From Bacteroidales bacterium (GTDB taxonomy: Bacteria > Bacteroidota > Bacteroidia > Bacteroidales > CG2-30-32-10): DNA of 64,000 nucleotides. Location of the stretch: positions 5,782-69,781 of the forward strand of contig DAOQAK010000013.1 in assembly GCA_035353855.1 (NCBI GenBank). Reading direction: 5' to 3'. Below the pieces are notes generated by a model. That model did not search any database. It was not told the DNA's origin and saw only the letters and a list, made by a program, of their open reading frames with translations. Below are positions 8,170 to 17,109 of this stretch, piece by piece. Position 1 is the stretch's first letter. Every line of letters begins with the position of its first letter. Both the position numbers and the translations under genes were made by a program.

Positions 8170-10278
8170 ATGAAAAATCAAAAGAAATTATTAAATGTAT
8201 TTATCTGTTCAATAAGTATTTTGTTTTTATTTTTCTTTTTTACATCAAACAAAGTAAATGCTCAAAATTATATGAAGCTATGTGAATCAGGTATATCTAA
8301 TGAAAATACCGGTAACCTTGATGAAGCAATAGCAAAATACTCAAGCGCTATAACTTTAAAACCTGCAACCTGGAATGCATACAGCTATCGCGCAAAAGTA
8401 TATTACCGCAAAGGAAAATATGATAATGCAATAGTTGATATTTCAAAAGCCATAGAGCTTTCACCAAAAAAACTTTTTTTATATCATGTAAGAGCCAACT
8501 GTTACCTGGCAAAAAAAGAATATGTAAAAGCAATTGCCGATTACAACATGGTATTACTAAAACCTAAAAACAGCGACCCTCAGTTGTTTAAAATTTATTT
8601 ATACCGTGGTGAAGCATATTATAAAAATAAACAATACCAGGAAGCAATTAATGATTTTACCCAATCATTAAAAACCGCAGCTAAGCAAAATGTTACTCTA
8701 ACAACCGCTTATAATTACAGGGCTTTATGTTATTATGAAATGGGCAGATATGTTGAAGCTATTTCTGATTTTGATGTTTTATTGAATAACGATGCACAAA
8801 ATACAATTGCTATTTTCTACCAGGGCCTTTGTTATTATAAAACAGGCGAAACGGCAAAAGCCAAAGAAAATGCGTTGAAAATTATTGAACTCGACCCATC
8901 GAAAGAAGTTTATTTTTCAGGCGATAAAATGCTTGATATTTATGATTTGGAAATGAGAAGAAAAATGGTAAAGCAGTCAATTGATGATGCAAAAAAAGCA
9001 ATGAACGATTATAAGTCGAGTACTTCAAAAACAGTTGCTGCAATCAAACTGGCTGAAGCTTTTGCAAAACTTGATAAAGCGTGGTTCTATTCTTCAAAAA
9101 TTGAAAAAGAAGATAAAGATTTAAATGATACCATACTCAGCCGCATTTCAGTTGTGTATTCCCTGATGAAAGAAAAACCTGAACTATCTGAATTAGCAAG
9201 AAAATATATGGTTCAGGCAAATACGGCAACAGAAAATAAAAACTATAATGATGCTTTAAAATTATTCAATAAAGCAATATCTATTGCACCTTATTATCCT
9301 CTGGCATATTATAACCGTTCTTTGGTGAAAGAGCTTTTAGAAAAATATGATGATGCAATTATCGATATGAAAAAATATATTGAATTGTATCCCGATGCTT
9401 CAAACATCAGAAGTGCCCAGGATAAAATATATGAATGGGAAGGAAATGTTAAGAATAATAAGAAGTACGTTTTCTCATCAGCTGATGGAAATATTTTTGC
9501 AGTTAGTAATACTGAAGCCACTATGAATAGTTCTGCTATAGATATTGAAAATGTTGTTGGAAATAAAATAGAAACAGAAAATAAAGCAACACAAGGGTTT
9601 TTCATAGGTTATGGATTTAGCACACCAAGAAAAAATTATGGCCTTGTTCCCGGTGTTGCCTTATCTTCAATTGCAATGCAGGACACATCGTCATGGAAGT
9701 CCGCAATATTCGATAATGGTAAATTAGGTGCTTCATCAGGTTGGTATGTTGAAGCAGGTATAGGTCTTGATATGGAACAAAAAGCAAAAGTCAGGTTTCA
9801 CTATAATCCTTTTGTTTTTAGTCTTTCAAAAAATAAATTGGATTGGAGTTCACGGAAAGATTCACTCTTTAAGTCAGGAACCGATTCTTCAAAATCTTAT
9901 TTTAAAATTGAATTAGCGCAGCGTTACGGAATAAGTTATGCTCCCATTCCAAAACTTGTTTTTGCGTTTTATTACCGAATTGGCATGACACTTCCTGTTA
10001 CCAATTATAAAATAAGTTATCAAAGCGAACCCACTTCAGAATATTTTAAACTGACAAGCGAAAACAAAGCTGCATTTATCCCTTTTTCGCATTCGCTTGG
10101 ATTTTCCGTATCCTACTCGTTCTTCACATTTTCTTACGAATCGTATTTTCTGAAAGAACGCTATATGTTTACGGCAAAATATCACGGAGCCTTACCAACT
10201 GATACGGAACAGGAAGTTACATTTAACGGGAAAGTCCCTATGCGAACTAACAGGATTGGTCTTTCAATTCATTTTTAG
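8170..10278 (+). CDS. TPR protein with C-terminal outer-membrane barrel-like domain
   Basis: 702 residues. An N-terminal signal peptide ends near KVNAQ (about residue 32). Residues about 35-250 carry tandem tetratricopeptide repeats (AIAKYSSAITLKPATWNAY, AIVDISKAIELSPKKLFLY, AINDFTQSLK, AISDFDVLLNNDAQ). A second group lies at about 345-410 (ALKLFNKAISIAPYYPLAYY). The last 230 residues are alternating beta strands (FFIGYGFSTP, WYVEAGIGLDME, FHYNPFVFSL, LGFSVSYSFFTFSYESYFL) and end NRIGLSIHF with a terminal Phe, typical of outer-membrane barrels. It may be a periplasmic scaffold anchored in the outer membrane. The partner is not identifiable, although the two upstream exported proteins are candidates. 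Confidence 0.8.
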   Translation: MKNQKKLLNVFICSISILFLFFFFTSNKVNAQNYMKLCESGISNENTGNLDEAIAKYSSAITLKPATWNAYSYRAKVYYRKGKYDNAIVDISKAIELSPKKLFLYHVRANCYLAKKEYVKAIADYNMVLLKPKNSDPQLFKIYLYRGEAYYKNKQYQEAINDFTQSLKTAAKQNVTLTTAYNYRALCYYEMGRYVEAISDFDVLLNNDAQNTIAIFYQGLCYYKTGETAKAKENALKIIELDPSKEVYFSGDKMLDIYDLEMRRKMVKQSIDDAKKAMNDYKSSTSKTVAAIKLAEAFAKLDKAWFYSSKIEKEDKDLNDTILSRISVVYSLMKEKPELSELARKYMVQANTATENKNYNDALKLFNKAISIAPYYPLAYYNRSLVKELLEKYDDAIIDMKKYIELYPDASNIRSAQDKIYEWEGNVKNNKKYVFSSADGNIFAVSNTEATMNSSAIDIENVVGNKIETENKATQGFFIGYGFSTPRKNYGLVPGVALSSIAMQDTSSWKSAIFDNGKLGASSGWYVEAGIGLDMEQKAKVRFHYNPFVFSLSKNKLDWSSRKDSLFKSGTDSSKSYFKIELAQRYGISYAPIPKLVFAFYYRIGMTLPVTNYKISYQSEPTSEYFKLTSENKAAFIPFSHSLGFSVSYSFFTFSYESYFLKERYMFTAKYHGALPTDTEQEVTFNGKVPMRTNRIGLSIHF

Positions 10279-10378
10279 TGAAAAACTAAAAAACTTTCAA
10301 AATCTTGTAAATAAGATTCAATTTTCAAAATCTAATTTGGATTTGTATTAATGTTGTTTAATTTTGAAAAAAAATTGT

Positions 10379-10918
10379 ATGAGAACATTAAAAATTTTAT
10401 TAATATTTGCTTTAGTTATCGGGTTATTTAGTTTCAATTATGCAAATGATAAGGGCAAATGTAAAAAGAAAAGAAAGTTAACTATTACCGGACAAGTTAT
10501 AAAATACACAAAATGTAAAAGCGAATACGATTCGGGTTACACACCTGTAATTACGCCTGATAGTTTATCATGCATAGATTATGCTTATGATGAATCGAAT
10601 AAAAAACTTTCAATTAAGCATATCAATGCAGGATTTAATTGTTGTCCCGATAGTTTGTATTGTAATGTATCTGCAAGTAAAGATACTATTATTATTCAGG
10701 AGTTTCAAAAGAAAAATGGCTGCAAGTGCAATTGCTTATACGATCTGGATATTGTATTAAACGGAGTTCAGGCAGAAAAATATATCATTAAATTTGTTGA
10801 GCCATTTGCTAATGACCAGGAAAAACTAATGTTTAAGTTAGATTTGACCAAAGAAAATCAAGGTTTATTTACAGCGATAAGGAAAAAATATCCATGGGGT
10901 AGAAGTGCAAATCAATAA
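10379..10918 (+). CDS. Cysteine-rich exported protein
   Basis: About 179 residues from the ATG at 10379, preferred over a TTG five codons upstream because it directly opens the hydrophobic leader (MRTLKILLIFALVIGLFSF). The mature part has clustered cysteines: CKKKRK, then HINAGFNCCPDSLYC, and GCKCNCLYDLDI. The spacing (NCC ... C-x-C-x-C followed by a beta strand) recurs in small exported Bacteroidota proteins of unknown function, as far as I recall. The Cys sites suggest disulfides or metal binding. It is the last gene of the plus-strand group and converges on the ABC-F gene with six bases between stops. Confidence 0.65.
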   Translation: MRTLKILLIFALVIGLFSFNYANDKGKCKKKRKLTITGQVIKYTKCKSEYDSGYTPVITPDSLSCIDYAYDESNKKLSIKHINAGFNCCPDSLYCNVSASKDTIIIQEFQKKNGCKCNCLYDLDIVLNGVQAEKYIIKFVEPFANDQEKLMFKLDLTKENQGLFTAIRKKYPWGRSANQ

Positions 10919-10924
10919 GAAGTT

Positions 10925-12529
10925 TTAATACCTTCTCAATTCCTTTATTCTTTCATCAGAAATATAATCATCGTAGTTCATTAGTTTGTCAATATTTCCT
11001 TTGGGTGTGAATTCAATGACCCGGTTACAAACAGTTTGAATGAATTCATGATCGTGCGATGACATAAGCAAATTCCCTTTAAATTTCATAAGCGTATTAT
11101 TGAATGCCTGTATAGATTCAAGGTCCAGATGATTGGTTGGTGTATCGAGAATCATCACATTGGCGTTGCGTGTCATCATGCGGGCAATCATGCAGCGGAC
11201 TTTTTCTCCACCCGAAAGCACATTGGCTTTCTTGTATACTTCTTCTCCGGAAAAAAGCATTTTCCCCAGATAACCTCTAAGATATATTTCGGTTGTATCT
11301 TCTGAAAACTGGCTGAGCCAGTCAATCAGCGTTATTTCTTTTTGAAACCAGTTTTCATATTCCAAAGGCAGATAAGCTTTCGTAATGGTCTGGCCCCATT
11401 CATAACTGCCACTATCCGGTTCCATATGTCCTTTTATGATTTCAAAGAAAGTGGTGATAGCGCGTGTATCTTTTGAAAGGAAAATAATCTTATCATCTTT
11501 CTGCATCATAAAGCTTAAGTTTTTAAACATTACTTTTCCTTCGATACTTTTTGAAAGATTTTTTACTTCAAGAATGTTATTGCCGGGCTCACGTCCCGGA
11601 GTGAAAACGATGCCGGGATATTTTCTGGTAGAGGGTTGAATCTCCTCATAATTCAATTTCTCGATCATTTTTTTGCGACTCGTCGTTTGCTTCGATTTCG
11701 ATGCGTTGGCGCTGAATCGTGCAATGAATGCTTTCAGCTCTTTTATTTTTTCGTCGGTCTTTTTATTTAGCGTTTGCTGCTGCCTTAATGCAAGCTGACT
11801 TGATTCATACCAGAAACTATAATTCCCCGAGAACATTTTTATTTTATTGAAATCAATATCCACAATATGGGTGCATATTGAATCCAGGAAGTGCCTGTCG
11901 TGCGAAACCACCAATACCGTGTTCTCAAAATTTGCAAGATAATTTTCAAGCCAGTTAACGGTATCTAGATCTAAATCATTAGTAGGTTCATCAAGTAACA
12001 GGTTATCCGGTTTTCCAAACAACGCTTGTGCTAAAAGAACTTTAACTTTTTCTTTACCGTTAAGCTCCTTCATTAACTTCTGATGATCTTCTTGTTTAAT
12101 GCCCAGTTCATTTAAAAGGCTGGCAGCGTTGCTTTCGGCGTTCCAACCATCCATTCTGGCAAATTGTTCTTCCAGCTCGGCAACTCTTAATCCATCAGCA
12201 TCTGAAAAATCAGGCTTGGCATAAAGCATATCTTTTTCAGAAGAAATTTTTAATAATTCATGATGACCCATAAGCACTGTTTCAAGAACAGTGTGTTCCT
12301 CGAATTCAAAGTGGTTTTGTTTAAGCACCGATAATCGTTCTCCTTTTCCAAACGACACATTCCCTTTAGTACTGGGAACTTCGCCATGAAGCATTTTCAT
12401 AAAAGTTGTTTTGCCGGCACCATTTGCTCCAATAATGCCATAACAATTCCCGGCAGTGAATTTCATGTTTACATCCTGAAATAAAATGCGTTTTCCAAAT
12501 TGAATACTGAGGTCTGATACTGTAATCAT
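10925..12529 (-). CDS. ABC-F translation-factor ATPase, YbiT-like, with eroded second ATP site
   Basis: 534-residue cytosolic ABC-F protein with two nucleotide-binding domains and no membrane segments. It is related to E. coli YbiT in length and in segments such as SRFSANASKSKQ. ABC-F proteins act on ribosomes. The start at 12529 (MITVSDLSIQFG) is chosen over an open upstream extension. NBD1 has an intact Walker A (GANGAGKT, 34-41) and Walker B (LLLDEPTND, Glu181), but its signature reads LNGKE (156-160). NBD2 has an intact signature LSGGE (438-442), but its Walker A position reads SKDTRAITT (352-360) with no GxxGxGK. Its Walker B reads LDTPTNHLD, with Thr463 where the catalytic Glu is expected. 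The codon for Thr463 is ACA, read directly from the DNA. All three losses fall on the same composite ATP site. Confidence 0.9.
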   Translation of the reverse strand: MITVSDLSIQFGKRILFQDVNMKFTAGNCYGIIGANGAGKTTFMKMLHGEVPSTKGNVSFGKGERLSVLKQNHFEFEEHTVLETVLMGHHELLKISSEKDMLYAKPDFSDADGLRVAELEEQFARMDGWNAESNAASLLNELGIKQEDHQKLMKELNGKEKVKVLLAQALFGKPDNLLLDEPTNDLDLDTVNWLENYLANFENTVLVVSHDRHFLDSICTHIVDIDFNKIKMFSGNYSFWYESSQLALRQQQTLNKKTDEKIKELKAFIARFSANASKSKQTTSRKKMIEKLNYEEIQPSTRKYPGIVFTPGREPGNNILEVKNLSKSIEGKVMFKNLSFMMQKDDKIIFLSKDTRAITTFFEIIKGHMEPDSGSYEWGQTITKAYLPLEYENWFQKEITLIDWLSQFSEDTTEIYLRGYLGKMLFSGEEVYKKANVLSGGEKVRCMIARMMTRNANVMILDTPTNHLDLESIQAFNNTLMKFKGNLLMSSHDHEFIQTVCNRVIEFTPKGNIDKLMNYDDYISDERIKELRRY

Positions 12530-12763
12530 TAATTTTTTATTAGGTAATATTAAAAGTATGAAGTGCTCATTAAAAGCCTGCAAAGGTATGTAAATATTGG
12601 GAATGCCGCACTATAACAGCAATATATATTTTGGGAAAGCTTGCTATAGTGAGTTAATCTGTTAGTTTATATGCTGTGTATTTTAAATTTTTGAGTGAAT
12701 AATAAAACGGAAATATTTTTTATATACTTTTCTTCTTGATAAGAAAAGTAACAAAAGAATCAA

Positions 12764-12897
12764 GGCGAATCGTTCGCCGCGGCGAACTCCTTTGCTCTCT
12801 GCAAAATTGCTGAATTCTATACAAAGTGAGTGAACTTCTTTGTAAGAATTCTACGCAATTTTTCATTCACAACCAACCCAATCCTCGCCGATTCGCC
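12764..12897. repeat. Nested inverted-repeat element, about 134 bp
   Basis: Outer arms ggcgaatcg (12764-12772) and cgattcgcc (12889-12897) pair perfectly. Inside, a roughly 24-bp imperfect stem joins 12803-12826 to 12838-12862 across an 11-base loop. There is also a short ttcgccgcggcgaa palindrome at 12773-12786. The unit is GC-richer than its flanks. It is a candidate structured RNA or a dispersed palindromic repeat. Confidence 0.6.
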
Positions 12898-12950
12898 GGG
12901 CTTACACACTTTTTATTATACAGGAACTGTTTAGTAAACAATATTTATAA

Positions 12951-13028
12951 AATACCAATGATAGAAAAACCTCAAAAGTCTGTGCTGGTTTGTTTGTTGT
13001 GTCTTTTGAGGTTTGAGCGATTGGTATT
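12951..13028. repeat. 78-bp stem-loop element
   Basis: Outer 9-bp arms aataccaat and attggtatt are perfect. Inner 12-bp arms aaacctcaaaag (12967-12978) and cttttgaggttt (13003-13014) are also perfect, with a T/G-rich loop. The two-tier symmetry resembles a miniature inverted-repeat element. It could also fold as RNA. Confidence 0.6.
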
Positions 13029-13175
13029 ACTGTGAGTTGATTTAGTTTTTATAGGCATCAGGAGGCGAGCTCGAACAGAGTTTGTGGAGTAGTTATTATA
13101 AAGAATTATGTAGTATTTCAATTTCCAATTTTTCATTTGGTAATTTATTATTGGATGTTGGATATTGGTTATTTT

Positions 13176-13928
13176 TTATTTAATTAAACTAAGTACCCCA
13201 TTAATAAAAGTCAGCGGATGTGGCGGGCAGCCGGGCACAAGCAAATCAGGTTTTATATTGTCAAGGAATTTACGATTTACAGCTTTGCTTTCAGAAAAAA
13301 TTCCTCCGCTTACAGCGCAGGCTCCGGCAAGAATTAATATTTTTGGTTGAGGTATGGCTTCAAATGTGATTCGTAAAGCATCAATACTATTTTCAACGAT
13401 AGGTCCTGTTACAACAACTCCATCGCAATGCCTTGGCGATGCAAGAAATTCAATGCCGTAACGTCCCATATCAAAATTCACATTTCCGGCAGCGTTCAGT
13501 TCCAATTCGCAACCGTTGCAACTTCCGGCAGAGACCAATCGCAGCTTTAATGATTTTCCAAAACATCTTTTAATTTCTTTGCGTATTTTATTTTCGTCAA
13601 GTTTTATTTCGTTGTTCAACTTTTCTCTGACAATTAGTAAATCAGCATCGTTCGATGATATTTTATATTCGGGAGAAAATTTTATTTTTTTTGAAGGACA
13701 AATATTTTCACATTCGCTGCAGAATACACATTTGCCTAAATTCAGCGAAACAGGATAAATATTAATAGCACCAACCGGACAAATATCTTTGCATGAAGAA
13801 CATTTCTGTATACAATCATTTCCTTCAATAACAGGTTTTCCGGCATGTTGCAACGGAAGCGTTACTTTTGTCGGGTCAGGAATAAATTGCTTTCCCTGGT
13901 GTTTTATTATTTTTAAAATGTTCGACAT
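13176..13928 (-). CDS. hyfI: Ferredoxin-NuoB-like fused small subunit of Ehr-type complex
   Basis: 250 residues. The N-terminal part is a two-cluster ferredoxin (HyfH/HycF-like): Cys39, 43, 46, 50 and Cys67, 70, 73, 77, each group ending in CP. From about residue 128 it is a NuoB/HycG-like small subunit with GSCNGCELE (Cys137, 140), AGACAVSGGIF (Cys204) and VPGCPPHP (Cys234), the four ligands of the proximal N2-type cluster. In most group 4 hydrogenases these are two separate genes; here they are one polypeptide. It should pass electrons from a soluble donor towards the NuoD-like subunit on the cytoplasmic face. It is the last gene of the operon. Confidence 0.88.
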   Translation of the reverse strand: MSNILKIIKHQGKQFIPDPTKVTLPLQHAGKPVIEGNDCIQKCSSCKDICPVGAINIYPVSLNLGKCVFCSECENICPSKKIKFSPEYKISSNDADLLIVREKLNNEIKLDENKIRKEIKRCFGKSLKLRLVSAGSCNGCELELNAAGNVNFDMGRYGIEFLASPRHCDGVVVTGPIVENSIDALRITFEAIPQPKILILAGACAVSGGIFSESKAVNRKFLDNIKPDLLVPGCPPHPLTFINGVLSLIK

Positions 13929-13946
13929 TTAATTAAATTTAAATTA

Positions 13947-14020
13947 GACGCTGATACACGCTGATTAGACGGATAATTATGTACATTGTAAACCAGCATA
14001 AACCTGCGTTAATCCGCGTC
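13947..14020. repeat. Intergenic imperfect palindrome between hyfG and hyfI
   Basis: gacgctgatacacgctgatt on the left pairs imperfectly with aacctgcgttaatccgcgtc on the right, separated by an AT-rich loop. Repeats of this 'acgctgat...ccgcgt' type are familiar in Bacteroidota spacers. It fills the only sizeable gap in the 3' part of the operon and could modulate translation or stability of hyfI. Confidence 0.55.
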
Positions 14021-14028
14021 CAAAATAT

Positions 14029-15534
14029 TTACAAATCGTAACCACAATAAGACAAATCAAAACTTTTATTACAAACAGGAAAATCAGAAATATCATTTTT
14101 CCTCACAGCCAAAGCCAATGCAAACCAATTATGCATCGAAGGGTCTTTGATCTTATAATGCTTCAGGTTTCCTTTTTCATCGGTAATTGCGCAATGACAA
14201 TGTTCGCCACGCCAACCTTCAGTTAGTGCAATTGCAAATGAATTCGGTTCAAGTTGAATTTCATTTTTTCTCGAAGCTTCTTCGCTTTCACACATATCCA
14301 GAAGTGTTCCGATGTATTTCAATGATTGTGTAACTTCAAGTCTTCTCAACATCGCTCTTGCCTGAACATCCCCACTGTCAAGGCATACAGGTTTGTGTTG
14401 AATATTTTTAAATGCTTCATACGGATGTGAACTTCTTATATCCCTTGTCATTCCACATGTTCGCGCAGCCATTCCGACAGTCTGTATCAATTTTGCCTGT
14501 TCATTGGTTACAATTCCTGTTCCTTCAAAACGTGCGAGAACACCGGGATTGTTGAACATATAATCGACCATTTCATCGAAACGCAATTCAAATTTTTCAA
14601 GATTGGTAATGATGAGTTCTTTTATATTTGAGTCTATTGGAAACGGATTTGCACCAACACGAATCAGTCTTCTGGCAAAACGGTTTCCGCACCAATTCAA
14701 AAAAGTATTGATAAGCGTAGTTCGTAATCCCTGGAATACGGCGCTTCCTTCCTGGTAAGCAACATCAGTGCATAATGCGCTGAGGTCGCCGGTGTGAATT
14801 GCAGCGCGTTCCAGTTCGATTGCAATCGTTCTTAAAGCAGAAGTGTTATTTGAAACAGTAATATTTCCAAGCGATTCCATTAGCATAGAAAAAGCTGTAG
14901 TGTTTGCAGCAACACTATCGCCGGCTATGCTTTCAGCAAGGATGGTTCTTTCTAAAAGATTTTTCTTTTGAAGAAATAATTGTTCAACTCCGCGATGCTG
15001 ATAACCAAGATGAATTTCAAGATGCAAAACTTTTTCACCATTGCAGATAAAACGAAAATGCCCGGGCTCAATAATCCCGGCATGTATAGGACCAACTCCT
15101 ACTTCATGCAATTCATCACTTTCAATTTTGTAAAATGGATAATTTTCAAAACAGTTTGAAATATCGAAACGGTCGAAAGGATAACGGACAGGCTTATTCC
15201 AAGGATGTCCTGTAAATTCAATTCCGAAATTCTCCGTTATTTCTCGTTCAAAAATATGCATCCCGAAATATTCACGGGTAATGGAATCCAAAGATTTTTT
15301 TTCGGTTAAATCATATTCGAATGAAGAAACATAAATCTCGGAAGTTTTGTCATTCCCAATACAGCAAAGCAAATGCAAGAGCCTTTCATTTTTCTTATAG
15401 CCATAATAATTAAGGCAATGACAAGAATTATCTTCAAGTAATTGTAAAATATGTTTTCTGAAAAGCGGGTATTCCAAAACAGGAATATTCCTGATTGCCG
15501 CCGACTGTCCGTTTTTCAGAATGATGTGTTCCAT
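14029..15534 (-). CDS. hyfG: NuoCD-like large subunit without [NiFe] ligands (Ehr type)
   Basis: 501 residues. About 1-125 is a NuoC-like domain (REYFGMHIFEREITENFGIEF). About 140-501 is NuoD/hydrogenase-large-subunit-like (GPIHAGIIEPGHFRF, HLGYQHRGVEQL). In true [NiFe] hydrogenases the L1 motif ERxCGxC lies where this protein has LAESIAGDSVAANTTAF, so AGDS at 204-207 replaces CGIC. At the C-terminus DPCxxC is replaced by DLSYCGYDL, which offers no matching Cys pair. The protein therefore cannot build a standard Ni-Fe centre. This is the hallmark of the energy-converting-hydrogenase-related (Ehr) complexes. The true electron acceptor is unknown. Confidence 0.88.
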   Translation of the reverse strand: MEHIILKNGQSAAIRNIPVLEYPLFRKHILQLLEDNSCHCLNYYGYKKNERLLHLLCCIGNDKTSEIYVSSFEYDLTEKKSLDSITREYFGMHIFEREITENFGIEFTGHPWNKPVRYPFDRFDISNCFENYPFYKIESDELHEVGVGPIHAGIIEPGHFRFICNGEKVLHLEIHLGYQHRGVEQLFLQKKNLLERTILAESIAGDSVAANTTAFSMLMESLGNITVSNNTSALRTIAIELERAAIHTGDLSALCTDVAYQEGSAVFQGLRTTLINTFLNWCGNRFARRLIRVGANPFPIDSNIKELIITNLEKFELRFDEMVDYMFNNPGVLARFEGTGIVTNEQAKLIQTVGMAARTCGMTRDIRSSHPYEAFKNIQHKPVCLDSGDVQARAMLRRLEVTQSLKYIGTLLDMCESEEASRKNEIQLEPNSFAIALTEGWRGEHCHCAITDEKGNLKHYKIKDPSMHNWFALALAVRKNDISDFPVCNKSFDLSYCGYDL

Positions 15535-15536
15535 TT

Positions 15537-16970
15537 TTATTTGATCAAATATTGAATAGCTTCGTTAATCATATTTTTTAATGCTTCAGGCGGATTCAGC
15601 CCAATATATAACCCGAGTACCAACAAAAAATATTGAGGAATGTTTTCCCAGAAACTTATTTTTGTCTTACTTTCTTTGACTGTTTGCGGTTCCTTCAAAA
15701 ATAATATATGAAAAATATTTTTTCCGAAAGCCCACAAAATGAAAACAAGTAATAACAGAATAATGATGAGCAGCCAAAGATAGCCATTTGCTATCAATGA
15801 TTGAAAAATCATCAGCTTAGTAAAAAATATTCCCGATGGCGGAATGCCCATTATGACAAGGAAAAGGAACAACATCAACACACCACCTGATGGACTTATA
15901 CCAAAATATCCACCGGTACCTTCGATGTGTTTTGTTTTAAAAATTCTAACAAATTGTGATGTCTGATAAAACAATCCTGCTTTGGTAAATGAGTGTATGA
16001 TGAGGTGTAAAATTACTGCAAAATAAGCCATGCCACCAACACCGATTCCTATTGCTATCAGACCCATGTGCTCAATACTTGAGTATGCGATCAACCGTTT
16101 ATAATTATCAACTTTCAACATATAAACAGTTGCAACCAATAATGAAAGCACACCAATGATGAGCATTACATGACTCATCCAATTGTATAATGATGTATGT
16201 ACAAAAAGTTGATAGAAACGAAAAACCGAAACAAAACCAACATTCATCAGCGATGTGGAGATGATTGCGCTTACCGGGCCAGGTGCAACGCTTAGCGCAT
16301 CAATACAAACGGTATGCAAAGGAAAAACTTCCATTTTTACGCTGAACCCAATCACAATTAATAAAAAGGAAACCTGGAATAAAAACTGATTGGTAATTAA
16401 AATTTGTTCCGACATTAAAGAAGAAAAGGTTAAAGAAGAAAACCCGGAAAGGTTTGTGGCTGCATTTAATAAAAGTATACCGATAAAAGATAATGAAAGA
16501 CCGATTGTTGAAACGAAAAAATATTTCCATGTTGCTTCAAGAGTTGCTTCATTGCGGTCGTGGTATATCAGCATGGAGATGCAGAGTGTGGTTGCTTCGG
16601 CAAGTATCCACAATAAGTTGATGTTGTCTGAAAGAAATGCCCCGGTCATACAGGCGAAGAGCATGAACAACGATGCAAAGAAAATTCCACGCCTGAAAAA
16701 ATTATCGTGATGATTATTTAAATAAACGAAACCATTGATAATTGTGGTGATTCCGGTAATCGATAAAACTGAAACGAAAATAATTGAAAGGGCATCGGCA
16801 TGGAAATATGTTTCAAGAAATAAATCTTTTCGGATAATCAATAAATAATTGAAGGTAAGCTGAACCAGGCAAAACATAGTAGTAGCAATATATTGCGCTG
16901 TTTTCTTCCGGACGAAAAAAACGAAAGCAGTAATACAAAAGACAGCTATAAAATATATAATCAGTTCCAT
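15537..16970 (-). CDS. hyfF: HyfF-like (NuoN/NuoM-type) membrane subunit
   Basis: 477 residues, about 13-14 hydrophobic segments, proton-conducting antiporter-like family. The core lysine of the first half-channel is present (VIGFSVKMEVFPLHT). In the second half, where NuoM-type proteins have LLKMG, this protein reads SLMNVGF, so the lysine is absent, as in other HyfF-type subunits as far as I recall. A further conserved block is YSSIEHMGLIAIGIGVGG. Two bases separate it from hyfG, so translation is probably coupled. It is expected in the inner membrane as part of the ion-translocating arm. Confidence 0.87.
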   Translation of the reverse strand: MELIIYFIAVFCITAFVFFVRKKTAQYIATTMFCLVQLTFNYLLIIRKDLFLETYFHADALSIIFVSVLSITGITTIINGFVYLNNHHDNFFRRGIFFASLFMLFACMTGAFLSDNINLLWILAEATTLCISMLIYHDRNEATLEATWKYFFVSTIGLSLSFIGILLLNAATNLSGFSSLTFSSLMSEQILITNQFLFQVSFLLIVIGFSVKMEVFPLHTVCIDALSVAPGPVSAIISTSLMNVGFVSVFRFYQLFVHTSLYNWMSHVMLIIGVLSLLVATVYMLKVDNYKRLIAYSSIEHMGLIAIGIGVGGMAYFAVILHLIIHSFTKAGLFYQTSQFVRIFKTKHIEGTGGYFGISPSGGVLMLFLFLVIMGIPPSGIFFTKLMIFQSLIANGYLWLLIIILLLLVFILWAFGKNIFHILFLKEPQTVKESKTKISFWENIPQYFLLVLGLYIGLNPPEALKNMINEAIQYLIK

Positions 16971-17109
16971 TGAAAAATAGTAATAATTATTAGGAATAGG
17001 GTATAAAGAATAGGGTATAAGGAATGCAGAGTCGCTTTCCTTATACCTTTATACCCTATACTTGTATACTTCTTCATAAAAAATATTTTTAAATCATTTG
17101 CACCTTAAC
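16971..17109. repeat. Palindromic spacer of TATACCCT-type repeats inside the operon
   Basis: Between hyfE and hyfF. The left part carries two copies of gaatagggtata (about 16996-17020). The right part carries ttccttataccttta and taccctata (about 17037-17060). The halves pair as an imperfect hairpin around tgcagagtcgct. Related ataccctta units occur downstream of the cyanophycinase gene near 22285-22341. Confidence 0.55.

Larger units (their letters stand above)
12530..13175. other. Long non-coding spacer with several hairpins
   Basis: About 650 bp between the ABC-F gene and the hydrogenase-like operon, with no credible gene. Short open frames exist but have no coding character. It holds a small hairpin at 12610-12650 (actata...agcaa with ttgctatagt) and two larger nested palindromic units listed separately. 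From 13030 to 13175 I see only AT-rich sequence downstream of the operon's last stop. Confidence 0.7.

Noticed and set aside
12826..13035. A 69-codon open frame in the spacer upstream of the ABC-F gene
   Set aside because: It overlaps two nested inverted repeats, and its residues reflect the palindromes rather than a protein.
14029..15534. Calling the operon an H2-evolving Hyf/Ech hydrogenase
   Set aside because: Both cysteine pairs that hold nickel and iron are missing in the large subunit, so a working [NiFe] site is not expected.
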